Below, one piece after another: positions 8,774 through 17,694 of a DNA stretch of 38,102 nucleotides. The first letter of the stretch is position 1. Each line of letters begins with the position of its first letter. The position numbers and the translations under genes were made by a program. The DNA is from Bacteroidota bacterium (lineage in GTDB: Bacteria > Bacteroidota > Ignavibacteria > Ignavibacteriales > Ignavibacteriaceae). Location: the NCBI GenBank assembly GCA_021815365.1, contig JAKAGZ010000021.1:6693-44794 (forward strand), given 5' to 3'. Below the pieces are notes generated by a model. The model was given only the letters and a program-made list of their open reading frames with translations, did no database searches and was not told the DNA's origin.

Positions 8774-9106
8774 TCAGATTTGGATTCCATAGGAAAGTAT
8801 GTTCTTTATAAATGGCATTTCGGAATAGGCGTTCTTAAATTCGTCTTCAGAAAAAAACTTAACATCAAATTGCAGGTCTCTGAAAACACCGAACTCATAA
8901 ATTTCACTAAATATTTTACTTTCCTCCTTCCAATCAATTTTTTTTACAGTAACAATAAGTATATCAAAGTCGGTATCTTCCTTCCGTGCATAAACTTTGG
9001 AACCGTAACAGTAAACCTCTTCAATCAAAGCACCAAATTTTTTTCTTAAAAGATCTTTAAGCTCTAATATGCTTTTATAATCGTTATTACTCAATTCATT
9101 ACTCAC
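8774..9106 (-). CDS. MNT-type minimal nucleotidyltransferase (orphan)
   Basis: A 110-residue protein of the DNA polymerase beta-like nucleotidyltransferase superfamily. The signature YGSKVYARKEDTDFDILIV (about 34-52) holds the GS motif and the DxD metal-binding aspartates, and a third acidic position follows in 'LQFDVKFFS'. Such proteins usually act with a HEPN partner as a toxin-antitoxin pair in which the MNT subunit AMPylates and silences the HEPN RNase; no HEPN gene is adjacent here. The start codon is GTG at 9106, with AGGGAG about 11 bases upstream. After its stop a 20-codon frame (MESKSDAKKGLTDYIQEKKK) overlaps the end of the gene, perhaps the residue of a lost partner, but this is too short to identify. 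Confidence 0.78.
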   Translation of the reverse strand: MSNELSNNDYKSILELKDLLRKKFGALIEEVYCYGSKVYARKEDTDFDILIVTVKKIDWKEESKIFSEIYEFGVFRDLQFDVKFFSEDEFKNAYSEMPFIKNILSYGIQI

Positions 9107-9180
9107 TGGAAATCTTTCTCCCTAAAAATTTATATTCAACTGCCTGTTATAAAATAGCAAAGTATGTCCCGATATTCAAA

Positions 9181-9882
9181 TTATTTATTTGCTAAAACTG
9201 CTGCACACATTGCAACGGCTGTCTCTGTCCTTAAGCGGTTTTCTGTAAGATTGTATATGTGTCCTTTATCAACCAGTTTTAGTTCTTCATCGCCTAATCC
9301 CCCTTCCGGACCGAAGATGAAGAAATATTTTTTGCCAGGTACGATTTTCAAACTGCTGATATTCTTTTCAGCATTTTGTTCAAAAAGGATAATCTCAACT
9401 TTGTGTTTAACTACTTCCTTAAGACTATTAGCTTCTTTTATTTCGGGTAAGTAACTTCTTAAAGACTGTTTCATAGCAGCAAGAGCAATTTTATTCCATC
9501 TTTGAATCCTGGAAGTTTTTGCCACGGCTCTTTCAGAATCAAATACTAAAAAATTTGTAATGCCTAACTCAACAGATTTTTCAATCATGAATTCAAACCT
9601 GTCCGGATTTTTTAATCTCGGAATGCAGAAGGTAATATCTCTGAATTTATTTTCATAAGAATATTCTTTTTTCACAAGCGCAGTGAGATTTGTTTTGCCA
9701 ACAGAAGATATTTCTGACTGGAAAATCTTCCCGCCGCCGTTAGTAACATAAATTTCATCGCCGGTGGAATGACGCATTACTTTAGTGATATGACGGAAAT
9801 CATCACCGTTAATCGTCACAGAATTACCCAAAAATTTTTCCGTTTCAGAATAATAAAGCTCGATGTTAGAAAGATACTCCAT
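9181..9882 (-). CDS. rsmE: 16S rRNA (uracil1498-N3)-methyltransferase RsmE
   Basis: SPOUT-class methyltransferase that makes m3U1498 in 16S rRNA using S-adenosylmethionine. The C-terminal knot motifs are clear: FIFGPEGGLGDEEL and LRTETAVAMCA; the N-terminal PUA-like domain contains 'DDFRHITKVMRHSTGDEIYV'. I chose the ATG at 9882 (protein begins MEYLSNIELYYS, 233 residues), since family members start just before this strand. An upstream ATG at 9915 would add 11 residues and lengthen the overlap with the preceding gene from 17 to 50 bases. Neither start has a strong ribosome-binding site; overlap with the outer-membrane protein gene suggests coupled translation. Confidence 0.88.
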   Translation of the reverse strand: MEYLSNIELYYSETEKFLGNSVTINGDDFRHITKVMRHSTGDEIYVTNGGGKIFQSEISSVGKTNLTALVKKEYSYENKFRDITFCIPRLKNPDRFEFMIEKSVELGITNFLVFDSERAVAKTSRIQRWNKIALAAMKQSLRSYLPEIKEANSLKEVVKHKVEIILFEQNAEKNISSLKIVPGKKYFFIFGPEGGLGDEELKLVDKGHIYNLTENRLRTETAVAMCAAVLANK

Positions 9883-11200
9883 AGCCCAATATCCATTGTC
9901 TTTTGCCGAGATCATTTATGGCAAACTCAATCCTGAAAACTGAATAAGGCAGAATTAAAAACGTAAGTCCTGCCCCATAGCCTGAATCAAATTTTTTAAG
10001 GCTGACAGGTTCATTTTTTAACAGTGCTGTTCCGGCATCAGCAAAAGCTTCTGCATAAACGGCAATCCTGTATGAGAACAGAGCTTTAGGCAAAACCGGG
10101 ATAAAATTAATATTAAAGTTAAAATCTTTGATCAGCGGATAATTAAATTCAACAGAAGCGAAGTATGAAGTCCTGCCTTCACGCTCATTAAAAAAATATC
10201 CTCTCACCCTGTCTTCAAATCCCAGGAATGAATAATCGTAATATGGAACAAGCCCACCGAAGCTCGTTCTTGTTTTAAGTCGTGCTTTTGCACTGAGGTC
10301 ATCATTAAGCATGAAATATTTCCTGATATCAAAACTCAGTGTCCGGTAATTAATATTATCTATATTTAATCCTTTGAAGTCCAGGGTGGTCAGAAGATAA
10401 GTTCCGCTTCTCGGGAACTGGCTAAGATCGCGTGTGTCAAAAATATAACCTGCACCGACTGACAAAAGATGATCTATCCTTGCATCGGAAGCAGAAATTC
10501 CTTTTATAAAGACAGGAGATTCAATAACGCTGTATCCCGCACTGATAAATAATTTATTATAAAGCCCGAATCTTTTACCAATCTGAATTCCGCCGCCGCT
10601 TATTTTTTGATTAAAGTCCCCGCCGTAAAGTAATTTTGCTATTCCGCTCTTATTTTTTATTTGACCGTATGAAAGAGCAGCAGTCAAAAAAATATTTTTG
10701 TCTTTAATTATGTAAGGATTAAAATAAGAAATGAGATAAGTCGGGTCATAGCCAAATGCAGCGCGAAGCCTTATTTTTTCATTCACACCGCGAAAGTTCT
10801 GAAGATAGAGATCAATGCCGTACGATAATTTTCCCCAGTCGTTATCTTTGATCGTAATGAATGGAATCGGGTAAATATACCAGCCTTCATTCACTTCAAT
10901 GATTATATAATTCAAATTCCCGATCTTTTGCGGAACCAATCTCACATTAGTAAAAATACCAAGGCTGTAAATCCTCTCTTTGTTGTAATTCAGAATTTTG
11001 GGATTTACTTCATCTCCTACGTGGAAAGTTAATTCTTTCAGGATGATATAATCATCAGTTATCTTGTTGCCGGTTATTTTGATTGAGTCAACTTTTACCC
11101 GGTAATTGCCTGAATAAAAAGTTGTATCAGGGTTTTGTGAATAACCGAGGACTGAAGCATAAAATACAATTATTATTACCAGCAGTTTTCTTTTTATCAT
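9866..11200 (-). CDS. BamA/TamA-like outer-membrane protein (POTRA + surface-antigen barrel)
   Basis: A 444-residue Omp85-superfamily protein. Signal peptide about 1-21 (MIKRKLLVIIIVFYASVLGYSQ), a single POTRA-like domain at roughly 33-110 (VDSIKITGNKITDDYIILKE ... YSLGIFTNVRLVPQ), and a C-terminal beta-barrel ending in an aromatic residue (LGYGVSF). 'RGYFFNEREGRTSYFASVEFNYPL' around 330-355 matches the surface-antigen (D15) barrel core with its RGY motif. One POTRA and the short length show it is not BamA itself but one of the smaller paralogues found in Bacteroidota/Chlorobiota; its client is unknown. The stop overlaps rsmE. Confidence 0.82.
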   Translation of the reverse strand: MIKRKLLVIIIVFYASVLGYSQNPDTTFYSGNYRVKVDSIKITGNKITDDYIILKELTFHVGDEVNPKILNYNKERIYSLGIFTNVRLVPQKIGNLNYIIIEVNEGWYIYPIPFITIKDNDWGKLSYGIDLYLQNFRGVNEKIRLRAAFGYDPTYLISYFNPYIIKDKNIFLTAALSYGQIKNKSGIAKLLYGGDFNQKISGGGIQIGKRFGLYNKLFISAGYSVIESPVFIKGISASDARIDHLLSVGAGYIFDTRDLSQFPRSGTYLLTTLDFKGLNIDNINYRTLSFDIRKYFMLNDDLSAKARLKTRTSFGGLVPYYDYSFLGFEDRVRGYFFNEREGRTSYFASVEFNYPLIKDFNFNINFIPVLPKALFSYRIAVYAEAFADAGTALLKNEPVSLKKFDSGYGAGLTFLILPYSVFRIEFAINDLGKRQWILGYGVSF

Positions 11201-11249
11201 TAAATCTTTGTTGAAGGGTTTGCTGCATTAATGTATTCTTAATCTTGCC

Positions 11250-11322
11250 CTTAATCTTAATCTTGTTCTTAATCTTCTCATATCTTTATGGCATACAGAT
11301 TAAGAACAAGATTATGATTAAG
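11250..11322. repeat. Long inverted repeat built from TTAATC-type units
   Basis: Positions 11250-11275 and 11297-11322 are reverse complements over 26 bases with one mismatch, separated by 21 bases. Each arm is made of short units of the type CTTAATC / CTTGTTCTTAATC, and extra copies of the unit extend leftward (11237-11249). A T run (11324-11328) follows on the plus strand. It lies between the gcvP stop and the start of the outer-membrane protein gene, both on the minus strand, so it would fold in that transcript and might act as a processing or termination signal. The minus-strand side lacks a T tract. Confidence 0.7.
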
Positions 11323-11358
11323 ATTTTTTGCAGACACGTAACGTGGTCTCATAAAAAT

Positions 11359-14253
11359 TTAAGACACAACCTCTTCCGCATAATCAGAAACCGGGTTGCA
11401 GCTGCAAACAAGATTCCTGTCACCATAGGCATTGTTGACTCTTCCCACGCTGGGCCAGAATTTATTTTGCTTTGTCCAGGCAGCAGGAAAGGCTGCTTTC
11501 TCCCTGCTGTACGGATGGCTCCATTCGCCGGAAATTACAGAAACTAACGTATGCGGTGCATTCTTAAGTACATTGTCTTTCGGATCGGCATTACCATTTT
11601 CGATTTCCCTTATCTCTTCGCGGATAGAAAGAAGCGCATCGCAAAAACGATCAAGCTCTGCTTTTGATTCACTCTCGGTTGGCTCAACCATCAATGTCCC
11701 TGCAACTGGAAAAGAAACAGTTGGGGCGTGGTATCCGTAATCCATTAATCTTTTTGCAATATCTTCAACCTCAACATCAACACTTTTAAAAGGACGCATA
11801 TCGAAAATAAGCTCGTGTGCTACTCTTCCCCTTTGACCTTTATATAAAACTTTGAAATGATTCTCTAACTTTGCTTTGATATAATTTGCATTCAGTATTG
11901 CGACCTTCGAAGCTTTTGTTAATCCTTCAGCACCCATCATTTTTATATATGCATGAGAGATGACTAAAATTCCTGCGCTTCCCCACGGCGCCGATGAAAC
12001 AGCATGTACGCCATTTTTATGTCCGAGCTTTACCACCGGATGATCAGGCAGGAACGGAACGAGATGCTCAGCCGCTGCAATAGGACCAACTCCCGGTCCC
12101 CCTCCTCCGTGCGGAATGCAGAATGTTTTGTGCAGGTTCAGATGACAGACATCAGCCCCGATAATTGCAGGGCTGGTCAAACCGACCTGCGCATTCATAT
12201 TTGCGCCGTCCATATAAACCTGTCCGCCGTTATCGTGAATAATTTTACATATCTCTTTTATCTTTTCTTCAAACACACCGTGAGTAGAAGGATAAGTCAC
12301 CATTAAAGCGGCAAGATTATTTTTATTTGTTTCTGCTTTTTGCTTAAGATCGGAAATATCAATATTTCCGTTTGCGTCACAGCTTACAACAACAACTTTC
12401 ATCCCAGCCATAACTGCGCTTGCGGGATTAGTGCCGTGTGCAGAAGAAGGGATAAGAACTACATTGCGATGATTCTCTCCCCTGCTCTCGTGATATTTAC
12501 GAATTACAAGCAAACCGGTAAACTCTCCCTGTGCGCCTGAATTTGGCTGAAGAGATACACCTGCAAATCCTGTTATCTCTATGAGATCTTTTTCAAGCTG
12601 TTTGAATAATTCCTGGTAACCTGCAGTCTGGTCAAGCGGAGCGAAAGGATGAATATCAGCGAACTCGTGCAAGGTAACGCCAAGCATCTCCGTAGTTGCA
12701 TTCAATTTCATTGTACAAGAACCGAGCGGGATCATCGAATGTACAAGTGAAAGGTCTTTATTCTCAAGACTCTTCAAATATCTCAGCATCTCTGTTTCTG
12801 AATGGTGAGTATTAAAAACAGGGTGCAGCAAATAATCGTTTGCCCTTTTTAAATGCGAAGGTAATTTTGTTTTCAGGCTGTCAGCAATTTTTAGCAAATC
12901 ATTATCGTTGATTTTTTTATTTTCTGCTTCAGCAAAAACAGAAACGATCTCAATTATGTCATCAAATCCGGTGGTTTCTGAAAGCACGATACCTATAGAT
13001 AAGCCATCGTCGAAATATCTGAAATTTATTTTTTTAGACTCTGCCAGAAGTTTAATCTCCTCAGTTTTTGATTTGTCTTTACACTTTACGTGAAGAGTAT
13101 CAAAAAATTTTTCATTAGTCTGAACATAGCCGAGCAGCTTTAAAGCATCGTTCAGCAAGCGGGAATGGAAATTTATATTCTCAGCAATTTTTCTTATTCC
13201 ATCGGGTCCGTGATAAACAGCATACATCCCAGCCATCACAGCTAACAAAACCTGGGCAGTACAAATATTGCTTGTAGCTTTTTCTCTTCTGATATGCTGC
13301 TCTCTTGTTTGCAGCGCCATGCGGTACGCCTTGTTACCGTGAGAGTCAATTGAAATACCTATGATCCTGCCAGGCATATATCTTTTGAACTCATCTTTTG
13401 CAGCAAAAAATGCGGCGTGCGGACCGCCGTATCCCATAGGCACGCCAAATCTTTGCGAACTGCCAACAACCACATCAGCACCGAACTTTGCCGGTGGAGT
13501 TAATAATGCAAGGCTCAAAAGATCTGCAGCAACTGCTTTGAAAATGTTTTTCTTCTCTGCGGCTTCGAACAGTTCGTTATAATCGTAAACCTCCCCTTTC
13601 CCTGACGGATATTGAACCAGCATTCCGAATATTTCTTCATCAAGATTGATTTTCTTATGATCACCGATTTTTAATTTTAAACCAAGTGGTATTGCTCTTG
13701 TTTTCAGTACATCAATAGTTTGGGGGAAACAGTCTTCAGATACGAAAAATACATTGGCATTTTTATTTTTCCTTAACGAATAAAAAAGTGACATTGCTTC
13801 AGCGGCTGCTGTTCCTTCGTCGAGAAGTGAAGCATTTGCGATTGGCATTCCGGTTAGGTCAATCACGGCAGTTTGAAAATTCAGCAAAGCCTCTAGTCTG
13901 CCCTGAGAAATTTCCGCCTGGTAAGGAGTGTACTGTGTATACCAGCCGGGATTTTCCAAAACATTTCTCTGGATTATAGAAGGAGTAATTGCAGGATAAT
14001 AACCCATTCCTATATAAGATTTATATACCTTGTTCTTTGCTGCAATTTTTTTAAGATGCTGAATATAACCATACTCGGATAATGGTTCGTCAATATCCAA
14101 TTCTATTCCTAACCTAATGTGATGAGGAATTGTTTCGCTTATCAGAGCGTCAAGAGAATCAACACCTATAGTTTCAGCCATCTCTTTTATTTCGGCATCA
14201 TTGGGACCGATGTGCCTGTTAACAAACTTGTCGGGATGTTCAAAATTTTTCAT
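11359..14253 (-). CDS. gcvP: Glycine dehydrogenase (decarboxylating), P-protein, single-chain form
   Basis: PLP-dependent P-protein of the glycine cleavage system; decarboxylates glycine and passes the aminomethyl group to lipoyl-GcvH. At 964 residues it is the fused long form (homodimeric type), beginning with the typical '[28 protein letters not shown]'. The PLP lysine lies in [21 protein letters not shown] in the C-terminal half (roughly residue 715), and the first half carries '[12 protein letters not shown]'. Start ATG at 14253. No gcvT or gcvH is adjacent, and no glycine riboswitch could be recognised in the 200 bases upstream. Confidence 0.96.
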   Translation of the reverse strand: MKNFEHPDKFVNRHIGPNDAEIKEMAETIGVDSLDALISETIPHHIRLGIELDIDEPLSEYGYIQHLKKIAAKNKVYKSYIGMGYYPAITPSIIQRNVLENPGWYTQYTPYQAEISQGRLEALLNFQTAVIDLTGMPIANASLLDEGTAAAEAMSLFYSLRKNKNANVFFVSEDCFPQTIDVLKTRAIPLGLKLKIGDHKKINLDEEIFGMLVQYPSGKGEVYDYNELFEAAEKKNIFKAVAADLLSLALLTPPAKFGADVVVGSSQRFGVPMGYGGPHAAFFAAKDEFKRYMPGRIIGISIDSHGNKAYRMALQTREQHIRREKATSNICTAQVLLAVMAGMYAVYHGPDGIRKIAENINFHSRLLNDALKLLGYVQTNEKFFDTLHVKCKDKSKTEEIKLLAESKKINFRYFDDGLSIGIVLSETTGFDDIIEIVSVFAEAENKKINDNDLLKIADSLKTKLPSHLKRANDYLLHPVFNTHHSETEMLRYLKSLENKDLSLVHSMIPLGSCTMKLNATTEMLGVTLHEFADIHPFAPLDQTAGYQELFKQLEKDLIEITGFAGVSLQPNSGAQGEFTGLLVIRKYHESRGENHRNVVLIPSSAHGTNPASAVMAGMKVVVVSCDANGNIDISDLKQKAETNKNNLAALMVTYPSTHGVFEEKIKEICKIIHDNGGQVYMDGANMNAQVGLTSPAIIGADVCHLNLHKTFCIPHGGGGPGVGPIAAAEHLVPFLPDHPVVKLGHKNGVHAVSSAPWGSAGILVISHAYIKMMGAEGLTKASKVAILNANYIKAKLENHFKVLYKGQRGRVAHELIFDMRPFKSVDVEVEDIAKRLMDYGYHAPTVSFPVAGTLMVEPTESESKAELDRFCDALLSIREEIREIENGNADPKDNVLKNAPHTLVSVISGEWSHPYSREKAAFPAAWTKQNKFWPSVGRVNNAYGDRNLVCSCNPVSDYAEEVVS

Positions 14254-14375
14254 TATTTATTTTCGCTTCCTGGTTTGATTGGTACTTAAAAAGTGAACTA
14301 TAGAAAATAATTTTTATGTTTCTAATTTAATCAAATATTATATAAAATGGATAAAACATCTTTACTAATAAGAAG

Positions 14376-14413
14376 GAAAAACCCCTGGATTTTCTTCTCA
14401 GGAGGAATTTTTC
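14376..14413 (-). terminator. Probable terminator of the DUF4160-DUF2442 module
   Basis: Read on the minus strand, GAAAAA and TTTTTC close an imperfect stem (CC-T-CCTG pairing with CAGG-GG inside) around an A-rich loop, and a T-rich tail (TTTTTCCTTCTT) follows. It lies about 50 bases after the DUF2442 stop codon and before gcvP. The stem has two bulges. Confidence 0.55.
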
Positions 14414-14460
14414 GTAAGAGGTATATAATAAAGCTGTAACAGCAGCAGAATAAAAAACAA

Positions 14461-14763
14461 CTACTTTTTAATGCGCGATTGGAGCCAAAGTTTTAACGAA
14501 CTTTGACTCTCCCCGGAGGGTTTCCCTTTTATAAGATTTTCTATGCTAATATCCTCATCAAGGTCTGACCAATGAATGCCCTCACCATTACCTATTAAAC
14601 GCCAGTTATTCCTCTCCTTGCTGGTGCCGTGAAGAAGGCGTGGATACCACTCCAGTGGCACAACTATAGTTCGTCCATCAACAAAATCAACTATTAATGA
14701 ATCTTCATTGATCGTCACTTGCTGAGCAAGCGGTGATTGTATTTCAACTTCCGAAATATCCAT
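14461..14763 (-). CDS. DUF2442 family protein
   Basis: A 100-residue protein matching the DUF2442 pattern: an acidic N-terminal strand with 'LIVDFVDGRTIVVPLEWYPRLL' (about 23-44) followed by 'NWRLIGNGEGIHWSDLDEDISIENLI' (53-78). In many bacteria DUF2442 and DUF4160 genes occur as an adjacent pair, and the arrangement suggests a toxin-antitoxin-like or small regulatory module, although the function is not established to my knowledge. The ATG at 14763 sits inside the last codons of the original DUF4160 frame, so the pair was translationally coupled. The C-terminal tail 'KPSGESQSSLKLWLQSRIKK' is longer and more basic than the core domain. Confidence 0.85.
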   Translation of the reverse strand: MDISEVEIQSPLAQQVTINEDSLIVDFVDGRTIVVPLEWYPRLLHGTSKERNNWRLIGNGEGIHWSDLDEDISIENLIKGKPSGESQSSLKLWLQSRIKK

Positions 14764-14980
14764 TCCAAAAACTCACTATATCTTCTTGCTTTTCCTAAAT
14801 TAGTTTTCTAATACGACTACGTTCAGGCTGCCTGAATCCCCGACTGTGATGAAGTCTTGTCGGTGATATCCAGAATTTTGCTGTTTTATCATCTCTCTCA
14901 ACATAAACATGGATCGGTTCATCTTTATCTCCTGCATAAAAGAAAAAACGATACTGACCTTCCAAAAATACAGTTGGCAT
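14744..14980 (-). pseudogene. DUF4160 family protein interrupted by an in-frame amber codon
   Basis: The ATG at 14980 opens a clear DUF4160 protein (MPTVFLEGQYRFFFYAGDKD..., FWISPTRLHHSRGF), which stops after 61 residues at TAG (14795-14797). The same frame then continues for 16 sense codons (EKQEDIVSFWNGYFGS) to a natural TGA at 14744-14746. The continuation is what the family should have at its C terminus, a helix ending 'W-N-x-Y-F', so the amber codon most likely arose by mutation in a longer gene of 77 residues. The restored frame overlaps the DUF2442 start by 20 bases, the usual geometry. Either the gene is inactivated or truncated while still functional, or the TAG is a sequencing error or read through. 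Confidence 0.75.
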
Positions 14981-15056
14981 TTATAAATTCTTTATAGTAA
15001 TATAAAAAGAAATACAGCTACTTCAAAAATCTTTGCTGTGACCGGAAAACAGGGAG

Positions 15057-15830
15057 TTATAAATTGCCTGACTTTTCAATCTTCTTTAGCGCATTTTCTG
15101 CGGCATTTTGTTCAGCGTTTTTCTTGCTTTTCCCCTGCCCTATACCATATTCTTTTTCCGCCATTGTAACTTTGACCGTAAATATTTTATTATGATGCGG
15201 ACCTTCTTCTTTTGTAACGGTGTAAACCGGGATTTCTAATCTCTTCGCCTGTGCATATTCAAGGAGCTGGCTCTTAAAATTTTCGTCAATCAGATGAATC
15301 CCTGCTTTTGAATAAGGTACGATCAGTACACGGGACACAAAAGATTTTGCAGCTTCGAGTCCCTTGTCTAGAAAAACAGCACCGATCAGAGCTTCGAAAG
15401 CATCTGCAAGTATTGTTTTGGAATTATGTGTGAAACTAAGCGGAAGATTTTTGCTGACTAAAAGAAAATCTGCCAGCCCAATAGTTTCAGCAGCGTCTGA
15501 GATAGTTATTTTATTAACAAACTTAGCCCTTACTTTTGTTAAAAAGCCTTCATCTTCATCAGGAAAATTTTTATAAAGATATTCTGCAACTACTACACTT
15601 AACACAGCATCGCCTAAAAATTCCAGCCTTTCGTTAGAGACTTCAAATTCAGAATTCTGTTCTAAATATGAACGATGCAGCATGGCTTGCACAAAAAATT
15701 CTTTATCTTTTATTTTATAACCAACCAGTTTTTCTAACCTGCTGAATTTTTCAGGCGTCCATAACTGCCTGATATTATTCGTTGAGGGCTTTCTGAAAAT
15801 TCTGATTAAACCGGAAAAGAATCCTGCCAA
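15057..15830 (-). CDS. rnc: Ribonuclease III
   Basis: Double-strand-specific endoribonuclease that processes rRNA precursors. The catalytic signature NERLEFLGDAVL and the second acidic cluster ('ADAFEALIGAVFLDKG') are present, followed by a C-terminal double-stranded-RNA-binding domain ('FKSQLLEYAQAKRLEIPVYT... KSKKNAEQNAAENALKKI'). There is no ATG near the expected N terminus. The frame can begin at TTG 15848, but TTG 15830 has AGGAG five bases upstream and gives 257 residues, so I prefer it. An extra basic N-terminal stretch of about 30 residues precedes the RNase III fold. It lies downstream of acpP but is separated from it by a terminator, so it should have its own promoter. Confidence 0.93.
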   Translation of the reverse strand: MAGFFSGLIRIFRKPSTNNIRQLWTPEKFSRLEKLVGYKIKDKEFFVQAMLHRSYLEQNSEFEVSNERLEFLGDAVLSVVVAEYLYKNFPDEDEGFLTKVRAKFVNKITISDAAETIGLADFLLVSKNLPLSFTHNSKTILADAFEALIGAVFLDKGLEAAKSFVSRVLIVPYSKAGIHLIDENFKSQLLEYAQAKRLEIPVYTVTKEEGPHHNKIFTVKVTMAEKEYGIGQGKSKKNAEQNAAENALKKIEKSGNL

Positions 15831-16005
15831 AACAACTCCTGACCGCAAATCTGTAATTATTCTTTAACTTTAACTCTTCAATAATATAATTTACTAATTA
15901 GAAATGAAAAAAGCGCATCTATTGTTTGGTAAAAGCAAAGTAACAATTATAAAAGGGTAAGCAGATATTTTGAAAGCCGGAATATTTTAATTGAGAAGAA
16001 AGGAA

Positions 16006-16025
16006 AGCCCCGACTTGTCGGGGCT
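16006..16025 (-). terminator. Terminator after acpP
   Basis: AGCCCCGAC (16006-16014) and GTCGGGGCT (16017-16025) form a perfect 9 bp GC-rich stem with a two-base loop. On the minus strand it is followed by TTTCCTTTC, and on the plus strand by AAAAATAAAA. It ends the fatty-acid cluster transcript and separates it from rnc. Confidence 0.85.
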
Positions 16026-16042
16026 AAAAATAAAACGTAAGA

Positions 16043-16282
16043 TCACTTATTGCCTAATTTTTCTTTCAGATATTTCATTGCGTCGCCAACAGTACCGATC
16101 TTTTCAGCATCTTCATCCGGGATTGAAACGGAAAAAGCGCTTTCAAAACCCATTACAAGTTCAACGATATCGAGCGAGTCAGCTCCCAAATCGTTGGTAA
16201 AAGAAGCTTCCGGTGTAATTTGAGATTCTTCAACCCCTAACTTATCCATTATGATCTCTTTTACTTTAGCTTCAATATCCAT
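16043..16282 (-). CDS. acpP: Acyl carrier protein
   Basis: Carries growing acyl chains on a 4'-phosphopantetheine arm attached to the serine of [11 protein letters not shown] (about residue 36). The 79-residue acidic protein starts [20 protein letters not shown], the standard ACP opening. AGGAG lies about 7 bases before the ATG at 16282, one of the better ribosome-binding sites in the window, which suits a highly expressed protein. It is the last gene of the fab cluster before a strong terminator; the usual next gene, fabF, is absent. Confidence 0.96.
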   Translation of the reverse strand: MDIEAKVKEIIMDKLGVEESQITPEASFTNDLGADSLDIVELVMGFESAFSVSIPDEDAEKIGTVGDAMKYLKEKLGNK

Positions 16283-16330
16283 ATTTGTTCTCCTATTAGT
16301 TGTTATTTTTTAGTTATCTGTTTGAATTAG

Positions 16331-17077
16331 TTACATTGTTAACCCGCCGTCTACAGCTAACACCTGTCCGGTAATATAATCAGCATCTGAGGATGCAAGA
16401 AATGCGGCTGTCTTAGCAATATCTTCAGGCTTTGCAATTTTATTTAATGGTATCTGTGAGAGCAATGCCTCTTTTTGTTTTTCATTTAAATTTTCTGTCA
16501 TATCAGTTAAAACATAACCAGGCGCAATGGCATTCACGGTTATATTTCTTGAAGCAAATTCTCTTGCAATAGATTTTGTAAATCCAATAACTCCAGCTTT
16601 TGAAGCAACATAATTTGCCTGACCAGGATTGCCTATCAAAGCCACAACTGATGAGATATTAATTATCTTTCCGTATTTCTGTCCCATCATTGGTTTAACA
16701 GCAAGCTTTGAATAATTAAAAACACTTTTCAAATTTGCAGCAATAACCTCGTCAAAATCTTCTTCTTTCATCCGCAGCAGTAAATTATCACGTGTAATGC
16801 CTGCGTTGTTCACTAAAATATCTAAACCGCCTAAATTTTCCAAAGCAAAACTGATAGTTTTTTCAGCTTCAGAAAATTTAGATGCATCAGCCTGAAAACC
16901 GAGCAATTTTACACCAAATTCAGAAGCCCTTTCTTCAATCTGTTTTGCTGCAGCAGCTGACTGGCTGTATGTAAAAACCACGCTGCATCCCTCTGAAGCC
17001 AATTCAAAAACAATGGCTTTGCCGATGCCCCTTGTTCCCCCGGTAACAATTGCTCTTTTATTTTCTAATTTTTTCAA
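16331..17077 (-). CDS. fabG: 3-oxoacyl-[acyl-carrier-protein] reductase
   Basis: NADPH-dependent short-chain dehydrogenase that reduces 3-oxoacyl-ACP in fatty-acid elongation. The 248-residue protein has the nucleotide-binding TGGTRGIGKA (about 13-22), LVNNAGITRDNLL, the catalytic Ser region INISSVVALIGNPGQ and YVASKAG (Tyr-Lys pair), ending QVLAVDGGLTM, all characteristic of FabG. The start codon is TTG at 17077, overlapping the upstream stop as TTGA, with GGGAG about 8 bases upstream. Confidence 0.94.
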   Translation of the reverse strand: MKKLENKRAIVTGGTRGIGKAIVFELASEGCSVVFTYSQSAAAAKQIEERASEFGVKLLGFQADASKFSEAEKTISFALENLGGLDILVNNAGITRDNLLLRMKEEDFDEVIAANLKSVFNYSKLAVKPMMGQKYGKIINISSVVALIGNPGQANYVASKAGVIGFTKSIAREFASRNITVNAIAPGYVLTDMTENLNEKQKEALLSQIPLNKIAKPEDIAKTAAFLASSDADYITGQVLAVDGGLTM

Positions 17078-17694
17078 GCTGCTTCTCCCGAAGGGACTCC
17101 AATTGAGTGCCCCGGTTTATCTGCCCTCTGTGAATAAAGATATTCTTTTCTGTATTCTTCAAGTTCTGCGAACCCTCTCTCACCAAAGAAATGAAGCAGC
17201 TCCTCACGGCAGGCTTCAAAAACAGATGTTTCTGCTTGTGGATTAATGTTACATGTTTTCAAGCGCTCTATATGTTCATCGTCTACTGTTAAAGCACCCT
17301 TAAAAATAACAAGTGGAAATAATATACAATAAAGCGGCTTATATTTCCACTTATAACTGTTTTCATTCATCGCAAGTTTTTGAAGGATGCACAGACCATC
17401 TTTATCGAGAAAAGTGCATTTATCATTTATCACCTCTGTACCAACAGCAACACCTGAATCAAAATCCTCATCTTCTTCAGCCGGCTCAAACCATTTTGAA
17501 GTGTCTTTGCACTGTGTCTCATCCATCAGAGGAATCAATCTTTCTTTTAAATTCAAAATTTTCTCACTTTCCTTTAAGTCAGTATAAACACCGAAATGAC
17601 AGCATTCACCGGTACATTTACAGCCGAATCTGAAAGTAAAAATTATTGGATCTATTTTAATACCATTTATTTCTTTAACAAAATTTTCAGGCAT
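17074..17694 (-). CDS. DUF3109 family cysteine-rich protein
   Basis: A 206-residue cytoplasmic protein with cysteines arranged as in DUF3109/YkgJ-like proteins: GCKCTGECCHFGVY near 30-40, CTFLDKDGLCILQKL near 92-106, then YCILFPLVIF and a late Cys. Such clusters are thought to bind zinc or an iron-sulfur centre, but no function is known to me. It is embedded between fabD and fabG, with an ATGA overlap with fabD and a TTGA overlap with fabG, so it must be translated along with the fatty-acid enzymes. That position hints at a role linked to lipid synthesis or simple co-regulation; the location is unusual for the fab cluster. Confidence 0.8.
   Translation of the reverse strand: MPENFVKEINGIKIDPIIFTFRFGCKCTGECCHFGVYTDLKESEKILNLKERLIPLMDETQCKDTSKWFEPAEEDEDFDSGVAVGTEVINDKCTFLDKDGLCILQKLAMNENSYKWKYKPLYCILFPLVIFKGALTVDDEHIERLKTCNINPQAETSVFEACREELLHFFGERGFAELEEYRKEYLYSQRADKPGHSIGVPSGEAA

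Noticed and set aside
11231-11330. CRISPR-like array
   Set aside because: The repeated units are 6-13 bases, run directly into each other, and form an inverted repeat; there are no spacers and no cas genes.
14254-14460. Glycine riboswitch before gcvP
   Set aside because: The 200 bases upstream lack the conserved glycine aptamer features; only a terminator of the preceding module was found.
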